DNA of 64,000 nt from Streptomyces vietnamensis (lineage in GTDB: Bacteria > Actinomycetota > Actinomycetes > Streptomycetales > Streptomycetaceae): contig NZ_CP010407.1 of NCBI RefSeq assembly GCF_000830005.1, positions 7,018,001 to 7,082,000 on the forward strand, in the 5' to 3' direction. Positions 41,301 to 49,362 of this stretch are shown here, piece after piece. A program made the translations under genes and the position numbers. The stretch's first letter is position 1. The number at the start of each line of letters is the position of its first letter. The notes under the pieces were generated by a model. The model was not told the DNA's origin. It saw nothing but the letters and a program-made list of their open reading frames with translations, and ran no database searches.

Positions 41301-42139
41301 GCACTTTCGAACAGGCGGGGCAGCGGCGGACGCCGACGACGCCCCTGCGCACCACCCGCCCGGGCAGCGACGGCGAACACCTGGTCCAGCAGCGCCTGGG
41401 CACCACGGAGCGCGCCGACCGCTTCTACGCCGAGCAGGTCCTCGATCGACTCAACCCGCTCATGCGGGAGTTCGTGGCCCGGCAGGAGATGTTCTTCCTC
41501 GCCACCGCGGACCGGCACGGAGAGTGCGACAACACCTTCCGTGCCGGCCCGCCCGGCTTCCTCCACGTCCTGGACGACATGACGCTCGCCTACCCCGAGT
41601 ACCGGGGCAACGGCGTCCACGCCAGCCTGGGCAACATCGAGGAGAACCCGCACGTCGGCGTCCTCATGGTGGACTTCCTCCGCGACCGCATCGGGCTCCA
41701 CGTCAACGGCCGGGCCGCGGTCGTGGCCGACGAGGACATGCGCCGGGCCCACGCCACCCTCGCGATCGACCCCGTACCCGGCCGACGGGCCCGCGTATGG
41801 GTGGTGATCACCGTCGAGGAGGCGTACATCCACTGCGCCAAGCACATCCCGCACCTGCAGAGGGTCCCCGCGCGCGGCTCCGGCCGCTCCTGGGGGACGG
41901 ACGACGTGAAGCGCAAGGGCGGCGACTTCTTCGGAGCGGCCGCCGAAGCACCGGAGCGGGGCCCGTTCTTGCCCCCGCCCCGTGCGAACGCGGCGAGTTG
42001 GCGGGCCGAGGCGGAGCGGGTCCTGGCGAGGGCGGTACGGCACGACCCCGGCACAGGCACCGGTGCGCGCGCTGCGACCGGATCGGCGGCCGGTGCGCAG
42101 AGCTTCAGCGGCTGGTTCAGCAGGAGTACCCCCGCCTGA
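41297..42139 (+). CDS. Pyridoxamine 5'-phosphate oxidase-family FMN protein
   Basis: This is a 280-residue protein. The split-barrel flavin domain spans about residues 50-200 (RQEMFFLATADRHGECDNTF, GVLMVDFLRDRIGLHVNGRA, EAYIHCAKHIPHLQ). The latter CxKH pattern is typical of PPOX-like proteins fused to or beside ferredoxin reductases. GTG 41297 overlaps the flavohemoglobin stop, so the two proteins probably form an electron-transfer pair. The C-terminal ~70 residues are linker-like. Confidence 0.85.
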   Translation: MSTFEQAGQRRTPTTPLRTTRPGSDGEHLVQQRLGTTERADRFYAEQVLDRLNPLMREFVARQEMFFLATADRHGECDNTFRAGPPGFLHVLDDMTLAYPEYRGNGVHASLGNIEENPHVGVLMVDFLRDRIGLHVNGRAAVVADEDMRRAHATLAIDPVPGRRARVWVVITVEEAYIHCAKHIPHLQRVPARGSGRSWGTDDVKRKGGDFFGAAAEAPERGPFLPPPRANAASWRAEAERVLARAVRHDPGTGTGARAATGSAAGAQSFSGWFSRSTPA

Positions 42140-42183
42140 CCACATGCCCTACGGGCGTGAGGCCGAGCGCACCCGTCGGGGGC

Positions 42184-44418
42184 CTAGGACACCAGGCCCT
42201 GGCCCTCCAGCTCGGTCAGTCGTACGGTGCACAGGCCGCCGCGCTCGTTCGTCACCTCCGTCACCTTCAGCTGGGTGCCCGGGGCGAGGATGTACTCCTC
42301 CTCGCCCGTGAACGCGGAGAACCGACGGATGCCCACCGCACGCGCCGGCGTCACCTCGAACAGGGTCCGCCGGCCGCGGCTGCCCAGGAAGGCCCGCGCC
42401 ACGCTGGGCTCGGACGTGCACGAGGAGACACCCCACCACGTCACCGTGCGGCCGAGGGGATACTGGGAGCGCAGGTCCAGGGCCACGCCGCGCCACAGGG
42501 GTCGCGTCTGCGCCGGCAGGTCGGCCACGGCCGAGAACAGCAGGCGCAGGTACGGCAGATACGGCTCGAGGCGCTCCCGGTCCGGGGACCGCAGCACGGC
42601 GTTGATCTCGCGGTAGAACGCCGACTCGCACGTGTACAGGTACAGAGCCGAGATCGCGTCCGCGGACAAGCCGGTCTCCGCCTCCGCCACCTTCGTCTCC
42701 GCGAACCGGGTCGACCGCTCCACGTACCGGTCGAGGTTCGCGAGCACCTTCGTCACCGGTTCGACCGCCTTCCGGAAGTCCATCACCGGCGTGTCGAACA
42801 CCCCGGTGATCGGCGGCAGGACGAGCCCCTCGTCCTTGACGCTCGTGAGCCGCTCCAGATAGAGCTGGTGCAGCTCCATCGTCGACGCGATGAACGCGCC
42901 CATGCGCTCGGAGCCGGCCGCGTCGGTCGTGTGCCGGTCCCACCCCTTGCTCGGCAGCCAGTCGACCGGCTCGGCCCCCACCGCCGCCAGGGCGTCGTTC
43001 ACCTGGGCGAAGTGGTCCCCCTCGCAGAAGACGTCCCCCTGCGCGGCCGGATTCGCGTGGTCCAGGTGCCGGACCTCGACCCCCGGGTACTTCTTCTCGA
43101 GCCGCTGGACGACCCTCTTCAGGCTCCGGGCGTGCGCGCCCCACCAGGCGAACACCACCCCGCGGTCCGCCTCGTCGGCGTCCTGCTTCGCCCGGAGGAT
43201 CTCCTCGACGATCTGCTCGGCGACGGGCCGCCAGAAGGACGTGTGCCGGTCGGTCGGCACCGCCCCGTCCGCGCTCGCGGTGAGGGACGCGTTCAGCAGG
43301 AGCACGCCCTGGGTGAGCATCGCCTGGAACCACTCCGGCGGCTGAACCGTGTCCTCCTTCTTCAGCAGGGCCCGGACATCGGCGATCGGCGTCTTCTTCG
43401 CGATGCCGTACTTCCACATCGCGGCCGCCTTGATGATGCAGCGGATGCTGACCACCCGGCCGAACTGGCTGTCCTTCCAGTCGTGGAAGGTGTTGTCGAA
43501 CATGGCGATGCCGGTGGCGCTCTCCGCCCGCGGGTACGGGTTCTGCCCGAAGGCGACCACCTTCCACTTGTGCGGCGGATGCGGCTTCAGCGCCTGGAAC
43601 GTCAGCTCGCGCACCGGCACCACCTCCGGGCTCCGCTTCGGACCGATGAAGGCGGTGGCCCCCGGCTGCGCCTCGATCACCGGGGCGAGCAGCGGCAGCC
43701 ACGGCTCACCGCCGCCGGCGAACAGCTCGGCCAGTCCCAGCGGATCCGACGGCGCGGCGGGCGAAGCCTGCTCCGGCACCTTGATCCGCACCCGCTGCGC
43801 CGGCCCCGCACCCTCGATGTCGTCCAGCTGGCCCAGTACCGCCGCCCGCAACTCGTCGTAGTCCGCGAACCCGTGGTCGTGGAACAGGGTGTAGCCCGTC
43901 CACATCAGATTGGCACACACCTGCGCGGGCACCTGCCCCGTCCGCGAGCCCATCCCGACGAGGGCCACCGACCGGATGCTGCCGGGCTTCGCCAGGTTCT
44001 GCAGGTGCACCGCCTGGAAGGCGGCCGCGCACGCCAGCGCCACGTTCATCGTGTCGCTGATGTTCTGCGAGGACTGCCGCATGGTCGGCGTCGAGATCAG
44101 ATACCGCGGCACGGCCGCCCCGGAGGGGACGCACACCGCGCTGCCCACCGGCAGGCTTCCGCCGAACCGCTCGCGGATCGCCCGCTGCACCCGCACCTGG
44201 ACACCGGCGCCGAGGTGCCGCTTGACGACGGCGTCGACCCCTCCGTCCATCCGGCCCCGGGCATTGGTGGGGGACACCCACGCGTCGACGTCCACGTCGA
44301 GAAGAGAACCCTGCCGGATCTCGACCCCGGGCGTGTCCGCGAACGCGGACTTCCAGGCCGCCACCACCTCGTCGTTGACGTCGACGAGGACGACCTTCAA
44401 CGCACGCTCGACACCCAC
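42184..44418 (-). CDS. Macro domain / uracil-DNA-glycosylase / ADP-ribosyltransferase fusion protein
   Basis: This is a 744-residue three-domain protein. (1) Macro domain about 6-198: SPTNARGRMDGGVD (49-62) matches the NAAN...GGVD adenosine/ribose loop, and VGMGSRTGQ the phosphate loop. (2) Family-1 UDG-like domain about 280-495: GQNPYP (291-296) aligns with GQDPYH of UNG, LLLNASLT (373-380) with LLLNTVLT, and DHANPAAQGDVFCEGDHF with the HPSPLS leucine-loop block, keeping the His but replacing the catalytic Asp by Asn. (3) ART domain about 560-730: Arg in LWRG, SSCTSE in place of S-T-S, and E706-E-E708 as the ExE motif (EEEYIL), the R-S-E signature of arginine-type mono-ADP-ribosyltransferases. 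GTG 44418 has GAGGGGGA upstream; GTG 44439 is in frame. No signal peptide, so it should be cytoplasmic. Confidence 0.88.
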   Translation of the reverse strand: MGVERALKVVLVDVNDEVVAAWKSAFADTPGVEIRQGSLLDVDVDAWVSPTNARGRMDGGVDAVVKRHLGAGVQVRVQRAIRERFGGSLPVGSAVCVPSGAAVPRYLISTPTMRQSSQNISDTMNVALACAAAFQAVHLQNLAKPGSIRSVALVGMGSRTGQVPAQVCANLMWTGYTLFHDHGFADYDELRAAVLGQLDDIEGAGPAQRVRIKVPEQASPAAPSDPLGLAELFAGGGEPWLPLLAPVIEAQPGATAFIGPKRSPEVVPVRELTFQALKPHPPHKWKVVAFGQNPYPRAESATGIAMFDNTFHDWKDSQFGRVVSIRCIIKAAAMWKYGIAKKTPIADVRALLKKEDTVQPPEWFQAMLTQGVLLLNASLTASADGAVPTDRHTSFWRPVAEQIVEEILRAKQDADEADRGVVFAWWGAHARSLKRVVQRLEKKYPGVEVRHLDHANPAAQGDVFCEGDHFAQVNDALAAVGAEPVDWLPSKGWDRHTTDAAGSERMGAFIASTMELHQLYLERLTSVKDEGLVLPPITGVFDTPVMDFRKAVEPVTKVLANLDRYVERSTRFAETKVAEAETGLSADAISALYLYTCESAFYREINAVLRSPDRERLEPYLPYLRLLFSAVADLPAQTRPLWRGVALDLRSQYPLGRTVTWWGVSSCTSEPSVARAFLGSRGRRTLFEVTPARAVGIRRFSAFTGEEEYILAPGTQLKVTEVTNERGGLCTVRLTELEGQGLVS

Positions 44419-44515
44419 GATTTCCCCCTCTTCGTGCACTCTTCCGAACGTTCTCGAAGCTATCGCCCCCCACTGACAACGCCCGTGAGCCGTGTCTCAC
44501 CGGGCCGCTCCACCT

Positions 44516-44539
44516 TGCTATGCAACTCGTTGCATAGCA
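44516..44539. promoter_or_regulatory. Perfect 24-bp palindrome, PadR operator
   Basis: TGCTATGCAA and TTGCATAGCA are exact inverse complements around CTCG. The ATGCAA...TTGCAT core is typical of PadR sites. It lies 12 bp before the padR start and about 98 bp from the divergent fusion gene. Confidence 0.85.
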
Positions 44540-44550
44540 GGATCGGGCGC

Positions 44551-45105
44551 ATGGCGCTCGACCACGCGATCCTCGTGTCCCTGCTCGAGAAGCCCGGATC
44601 CGGCTACGAGCTGGCCCGGCGCTTCGAGCGGTCCATCGGATACTTCTGGACCGCCACCCACCAGCAGATCTACCGCGTGCTCAAGCGCATGGAGAGCGAC
44701 GGCTGGGTGGACGTCCGGGACGTGCCGCAGCAGGGGCGCCCGGACAAGAAGGAGTACTCCGTCGCCGGGCCCGGCCGGGACGCGCTCTCCGCCTGGCTGC
44801 ACGAACCGATCGAGCCCGAGAGCGTGCGGCACGACCTCGCGGTGAAGATCCGGGGAGCCGCCTTCGACGATCCGGCCGCACTGATCGGCGAGGTCGAGCG
44901 GCACCGGCAGGCGCACACGGACCGGCTGGCCCACTATCTCGCGGGCGAGGCGCGGGACTTCGGGGAACCGTCGGCCGGTCCGCTCGACGCCGAGCGCGAG
45001 CTCCAGCACGCCGTGCTGCGCGGCGGCATCGCGTACGAGCGGATGATGCTCGCCTGGCTCGACGACGTCCTCGCCACCCTCGCCCGGTTCGAAGCCGCCC
45101 GCTGA
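44551..45105 (+). CDS. PadR-family regulator
   Basis: This is a 184-residue regulator. The PadR winged helix is LVSLLEKPGSGYELARRFER, THQQIYRVLKRMESDGWVDV, RPDKKEYSVAGPGRDALSAW. A C-terminal Vir-type dimerisation domain (about 95-184) follows. ATG 44551 has AGGA at 44538-44541. It is followed 41 bp later by an acyl-CoA dehydrogenase, the classic PadR-target arrangement in Streptomyces. Confidence 0.92.
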   Translation: MALDHAILVSLLEKPGSGYELARRFERSIGYFWTATHQQIYRVLKRMESDGWVDVRDVPQQGRPDKKEYSVAGPGRDALSAWLHEPIEPESVRHDLAVKIRGAAFDDPAALIGEVERHRQAHTDRLAHYLAGEARDFGEPSAGPLDAERELQHAVLRGGIAYERMMLAWLDDVLATLARFEAAR

Positions 45106-45146
45106 ACCGGGCCGTACCCACCCCTCATCCTTGAAAGGCGGACGTC

Positions 45147-46871
45147 ATGGCCGACCCGCTGCTGTTCAACCCGCACACCTACGACCCCGCGCACTTCGAC
45201 CCGGAGACCCGCCGACTCCTCCGCGCCACCGTCGACTGGTTCGAGGCGCGCGGCAAGCGCCGGATCATCGAGGACTACCGGACCCGCGCCTGGCTCGGCG
45301 ACTTCCTCGCCTTCGCCGCGGAGGAGGGGCTCTTCGCGACCTTCCTGACGCCGTCCGCCGCCGCCGGTGAGGGCGAGGGCGACAAGCGCTGGGACACCGC
45401 CCGCATCGCCGCCCTCAACGAGATCCTCGGCTTCTACGGCCTCGACTACTGGTACGCCTGGCAGGTGACCATCCTCGGCCTCGGCCCGGTCTGGCAGAGC
45501 GACAACGCCGCCGCCCGCGCCCGCGCCGCCGAACTCCTCTCCCAGGGCGAGGTGTTTGCCTTCGGCCTCTCCGAGAAGTCGCACGGCGCCGACATCTACT
45601 CCACCGACATGCTGCTCACGCCCGACGGCGACGGCGGCTTCCGCGCCACCGGCTCCAAGTACTACATCGGCAACGGCAACGCCGCCGGGCTCGTCTCGGT
45701 CTTCGGCCGCCGCACCGACGTGGAGGGCCCCGACGGCTACGTCTTCTTCGCCGCCGACAGCCGCCACCCGGCGTACCACCTCGTCAAGAACGTCGTCGAC
45801 TCCTCGAAGTACGTCAGCGAGTTCCGCCTGGAGGAGTACCCGGTCGCCGCCGAGGACGTCCTGCACACCGGCCGCGCCGCCTTCGACGCCGCCCTCAACA
45901 CCGTCAACGTCGGCAAGTTCAACCTGTGCACCGCCTCGATCGGCATCTGCGAGCACGCGATGTACGAGGCCGTCACCCACGCGCAGAACCGCATCCTGTA
46001 CGGCCGGCCGGTCACCGTCTTCCCGCACGTGCGGCGCGAGTTGACCGACGCGTACGTCCGGCTCGTCGGCATGAAGCTGTTCAGCGACCGCGCCGTCGAC
46101 TACTTCCGCACCGCGGGCCCCGACGACCGCCGCTACCTCCTCTTCAACCCGATGACGAAGATGAAGGTGACCACGGAGGGCGAGAAGGTCATCGACCTGA
46201 TGTGGGACGTCATCGCCGCCAAGGGCTTCGAGAAGGACAACTACTTCGCCGAGGCCGCCGTGGAGATCCGCGGCCTGCCGAAGCTGGAGGGCACGGTCCA
46301 CGTCAACCTGGCGCTGATCCTGAAGTTCATGCGCAACCACCTCCTCGACCCGGTCGCGTACGAGCCCGTTCCGAGCCGTCTGGACGCGGCCGACGACGCG
46401 TTCCTCTTCCGCCAGGGTCCCGCCCGCGGTCTCGGCTCGGTCCGCTTCCACGACTGGCGCCCGGCCTACGACACGTACGCCCACGTGTCCAACGTCGCCC
46501 GCTTCCGCGAACAGGCCGACGCGCTCTGCGAGTTCGTGCTCAAGGCCGCCCCCGACGAGGAGCAGAGCCGCGACCTGGACCTGCTCCTCGCCGTCGGCCA
46601 GCTCTTCGCGCTCGTCGTCCACGGGCAGCTGGTCCTGGAGCAGGCCGCCCTGACCGGCCTCGACGAGGACGTCCTCGACGAGCTGTTCGCCGTCCTCGTC
46701 CGCGACTTCTCCGCGCACGCGGTCGAGCTGCACGGCAAGGACTCCGCGACCGAGCAGCAGCAGCTCTGGGCGCTCGGCGCCGTCCGGCGCCCCGTCGTCG
46801 ACGAGGCGCGGTCGGAGCGCGTCTGGCAGCGCGTCGAGGCGCTGTCGGGGGCGTACGAGATGACGCCCTGA
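45147..46871 (+). CDS. Acyl-CoA dehydrogenase (PadR-associated)
   Basis: This is a 574-residue ACAD, longer than the usual ~390. Flavin and substrate segments are FAFGLSEKSHGADIYSTDML and ATGSKYYIGNGNAAGL. Later segments are FNLCTASIGICEHAMYEAVT and ILYGRPVTVFPHVRRELTDA, and there is an extra C-terminal helical domain from about residue 410. It should oxidise an acyl- or aryl-acyl-CoA. The 5' PadR gene and palindrome make it the likely regulated target. ATG 45147 is preceded by AAAGGCGG. Confidence 0.9.
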   Translation: MADPLLFNPHTYDPAHFDPETRRLLRATVDWFEARGKRRIIEDYRTRAWLGDFLAFAAEEGLFATFLTPSAAAGEGEGDKRWDTARIAALNEILGFYGLDYWYAWQVTILGLGPVWQSDNAAARARAAELLSQGEVFAFGLSEKSHGADIYSTDMLLTPDGDGGFRATGSKYYIGNGNAAGLVSVFGRRTDVEGPDGYVFFAADSRHPAYHLVKNVVDSSKYVSEFRLEEYPVAAEDVLHTGRAAFDAALNTVNVGKFNLCTASIGICEHAMYEAVTHAQNRILYGRPVTVFPHVRRELTDAYVRLVGMKLFSDRAVDYFRTAGPDDRRYLLFNPMTKMKVTTEGEKVIDLMWDVIAAKGFEKDNYFAEAAVEIRGLPKLEGTVHVNLALILKFMRNHLLDPVAYEPVPSRLDAADDAFLFRQGPARGLGSVRFHDWRPAYDTYAHVSNVARFREQADALCEFVLKAAPDEEQSRDLDLLLAVGQLFALVVHGQLVLEQAALTGLDEDVLDELFAVLVRDFSAHAVELHGKDSATEQQQLWALGAVRRPVVDEARSERVWQRVEALSGAYEMTP

Positions 46872-46881
46872 GCGAGCCCCT

Positions 46882-46929
46882 GACCGCCCCTGCCCGCCGC
46901 CCTCTCCGGGTCGGCGGGCAGGGGCGGTC
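46882..46929. terminator. 18-bp-arm bidirectional terminator
   Basis: GACCGCCCCTGCCCGCCG (46882-46899) and its inverse complement (46912-46929) lie between convergent genes. Confidence 0.9.
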
Positions 46930-46935
46930 GCGGTG

Positions 46936-47781
46936 TCACGGCTTGGGCAGGGTGCAGCCCGCGCGGTTGAGGTCGATCACGTTGCCGGGGCCGATGCAGG
47001 GGACGATGATGTACGTCTCCTGGGCGTAGTTGATGCCCTGGCGGACGGTCACGGCGCCGCTCTCGTCGATCTCGCACGGGTTGTTCACGGTGCAGCTCTC
47101 ACCGTTCTCGTTGCCCGTGTTGTTGACCGCGACGACCTTGCCGGTGGCCGTGTCGATCACGGGCGAGCCGGAGGTGCCGCCGATCGTGTTGCACGCCGAG
47201 GTGTAGCGGACCGAGTCCTTCCAGGTCCAGTCGCCCTCCTTCATGCGGTAGACGAAGCCGTCGACGCTGCAGTTGTAGATCCGCTTCCAGTACCCCGAGA
47301 CCACGCTGATCGACGAACCCTGCACCGGGTGGGCGTCGTTGAGGGTCAGGGCGCTGATGCCGTACGTGCTCTGTATCTGCGCGTACGTCTTGGTCAGCTG
47401 GTAGATGGAGATGTCCGTGTCGGTCATCGTGCCGTACGCGATCTTGCTGGCGCGGAGGGTGCCGACGCCGGTGCCGGCCGAGTTGAGCAGCGTGAACGAG
47501 CGGGTGGAGCGCTTGTTCATGACGACCTGGCCGGGCGTCGGGAAGCCCGTCTCCAGGCAGTGCCCGTTGGAGAGGACGAGCGCGGGGTCGCTCGGCAGGG
47601 AGCTGGGCGTGCGGACGACGGAGCCGGAACAGTTGCTGAGCGCGACCGTTCCCGCGAAGTCGACGGCGGCCACGGCCGGTGCCTGCGCGACCGTCTCCCG
47701 GGGTGCGGAGGCCGCGGCCGGGACCGCCGCCGCTCCTGTCAGGAGCAGGGCGAGCAGGGCGCCGGCGAGAGGCTTCTTCAT
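46936..47781 (-). CDS. Secreted trypsin-like serine protease
   Basis: This is a 281-residue exported S1-family peptidase. A Sec signal (KKPLAGALLALLLTGAAAVPAAAS) is followed by the catalytic triad: His in VLSNGHCLE, Asp in MTDTDISIYQL and Ser in IGGTSGSPVID. Several Cys pairs suggest disulfides. ATG 47781 is preferred over a start at 47811 because AGAGGGGA precedes it and the signal begins there. Confidence 0.9.
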   Translation of the reverse strand: MKKPLAGALLALLLTGAAAVPAAASAPRETVAQAPAVAAVDFAGTVALSNCSGSVVRTPSSLPSDPALVLSNGHCLETGFPTPGQVVMNKRSTRSFTLLNSAGTGVGTLRASKIAYGTMTDTDISIYQLTKTYAQIQSTYGISALTLNDAHPVQGSSISVVSGYWKRIYNCSVDGFVYRMKEGDWTWKDSVRYTSACNTIGGTSGSPVIDTATGKVVAVNNTGNENGESCTVNNPCEIDESGAVTVRQGINYAQETYIIVPCIGPGNVIDLNRAGCTLPKP

Positions 47782-47808
47782 GTGGGGGTTCCCCTCTGAA
47801 TGACCATG

Positions 47809-47829
47809 CAACCGAGAATCCTTCGGTTG
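47809..47829. promoter_or_regulatory. Inverted repeat in the protease leader
   Basis: CAACCGA (47809-47815) and TCGGTTG (47823-47829) are separated by 7 bp, about 30 bp before the protease start. Confidence 0.4.
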
Positions 47830-48012
47830 TCATGTGCATTCTTGGAAGGGAGGTGCCCAAGTGGCAAGAGGGCGTGCGGCGTTGAGGGGAGGCGCGTGTG
47901 TCAAGCGGGTCGGCGAGATGATCACTCGTTCGTGAGTTCCGCCGTCGTCCTCGCACGTCAGGCGCAAGGCTGGAAGGAGTGACGTCGACGTTGCGGGGCC
48001 GAGGGAGTGGGT

Positions 48013-48291
48013 GTGACGCGAGAGACGGGATCCCATGGGGGCCTGGACGAGCGGGCGGTGTTATTGGCGGCGGGTCTCGCGGATCTGGCGGTGAGCACGC
48101 TGGGGTCGGGACTCGGACTCGTACGGGGGCTGCTGAGGCGCTCGGACGCCGCCGAGGTGGCGGCCGAGGCCGAGCGGGACCTGGAGGCGCGCGGCCGCCT
48201 CGTGCTCGACCGGTACATGTCCCCGCCCCCCGCCCACCTGGAGGTCCTCGCCCGGCACGTCCTCGCGCGGCGGGCCGGCGACGGTGGCTGA
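48013..48291 (+). CDS. Small hypothetical protein heading the polyprenyl synthase operon
   Basis: This is a 92-residue soluble protein, mostly helical (DERAVLLAAGLADLAVSTLG, RRSDAAEVAAEAERDLEARG, then LVLDRYMSPPPAHLEVLARH). No family is recognised. GTG 48013 is chosen for GAGGGAG just upstream. Its last 8 bp overlap the polyprenyl synthase gene, so it may be an accessory subunit or partner. Confidence 0.65.
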   Translation: MTRETGSHGGLDERAVLLAAGLADLAVSTLGSGLGLVRGLLRRSDAAEVAAEAERDLEARGRLVLDRYMSPPPAHLEVLARHVLARRAGDGG

Positions 48292-49336
48292 GCGGTGGGA
48301 GTCGGCCGCGTTCAAGGCGCGCGTCGACGAGGTGCTGCGGAGTCATGCCGCCGAAGAGGCCGACCGGTTGACGGCGGTGGACCCGGCGCTCGGCCCGGTG
48401 GCGGAGCAGCTGGAGGCGGCGGTCGCGGACGGCAAGCGGCTGCGGGCGGCGTTCTGCTACTGGGGCTGGCGCGCGGTGGGACAGCCCGACAGCGAAGCGC
48501 TGGTGCGGGCGGCGGCCTCCATGGAGCTGGTGCACGCGGCCGCCGTCGTGCACGACGACCTGATCGACGACAGTCCGCTGCGGCACGGCCGGCCCACCGC
48601 TCACATCGCCCTGCGCGCCGCGTTGGAACACCACCCGCGGGCCGCCGCCGGGGCCAGGTCGCTCGCGATGCTCGTCGGCGACCTGCTCATGTCGCTCGCC
48701 GGGCAGCTCTTCGTCACCAGCGGCCTGCCCGCCGCCTACCTCGGCCGGGCCCGCCCGCTCTGGGCGGCGCTCGCCCGGGACCTCGTGGCGGGGGAGTGCC
48801 TGGAGATCCTGCACACGGGGGCCGCCCCGGACACGACGGCCTCGCTGAAGATGATCCGCTACAAGACCGCCAAGTACACCGTCGAGCAGCCCCTGCTGAT
48901 CGGCGGCGCCCTGGCCGGGGCCGGCGGGCGGCTGCGCGAGGGCTACTCCGCGTACGGAGTGCCGCTGGGCGAGGCGTTCCAGCTGAGGGACGACCTGCTG
49001 GGCCTGTTCGGCGACCCGGAGACCACCGGGAAGGCCGGCGCCGACGACGTCCGCGGACACCGGCCCACGACCCTGCTCGCGGAGACCTGGCGGCTCGCAG
49101 GGGACGAGGACCGCGGGCGGCTGCGCGAACTGCTCGGCCGGCCCGAGTCCGACGGGGCCGCCCTGGAGGCCGTACGCGAGGTGATGCGGCGGCTGAAGGC
49201 ACCCGACCGTGTCGAGGCCCTGATCGCCGAGCGGGTCGAGGAGGCCCTGCGCGCCCTCGACGAGCTGAACCTGCCCGCGGCCCCCGCCGCCGCGCTCACC
49301 GCCCTGGCGCACTCGGCGACGGTCCGCCGTTCCTGA
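48284..49336 (+). CDS. Trans-isoprenyl (polyprenyl) diphosphate synthase
   Basis: This is a 350-residue prenyltransferase. The first motif is AAVVHDDLIDDSPLRHGRP (DDxxD), the second FQLRDDLLGLFGD. Lys in RYKTAKYTVEQPLLIGG is the conserved substrate-binding site. It makes an all-trans prenyl diphosphate of unknown length. Unlike the hopanoid copy at 5056, it is coupled to a rubber-oxygenase-like gene. GTG 48284 overlaps the preceding gene. Confidence 0.9.
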   Translation: MAERWESAAFKARVDEVLRSHAAEEADRLTAVDPALGPVAEQLEAAVADGKRLRAAFCYWGWRAVGQPDSEALVRAAASMELVHAAAVVHDDLIDDSPLRHGRPTAHIALRAALEHHPRAAAGARSLAMLVGDLLMSLAGQLFVTSGLPAAYLGRARPLWAALARDLVAGECLEILHTGAAPDTTASLKMIRYKTAKYTVEQPLLIGGALAGAGGRLREGYSAYGVPLGEAFQLRDDLLGLFGDPETTGKAGADDVRGHRPTTLLAETWRLAGDEDRGRLRELLGRPESDGAALEAVREVMRRLKAPDRVEALIAERVEEALRALDELNLPAAPAAALTALAHSATVRRS

Positions 49337-49362
49337 GCACCGAGAGAACGAGGAGCCTTCCC

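Noticed and set aside
48007-48012. GTG 48007 as start of the 92-residue gene
   Set aside because: It abuts the GAGGGA ribosome site without spacing; GTG 48013 fits better.
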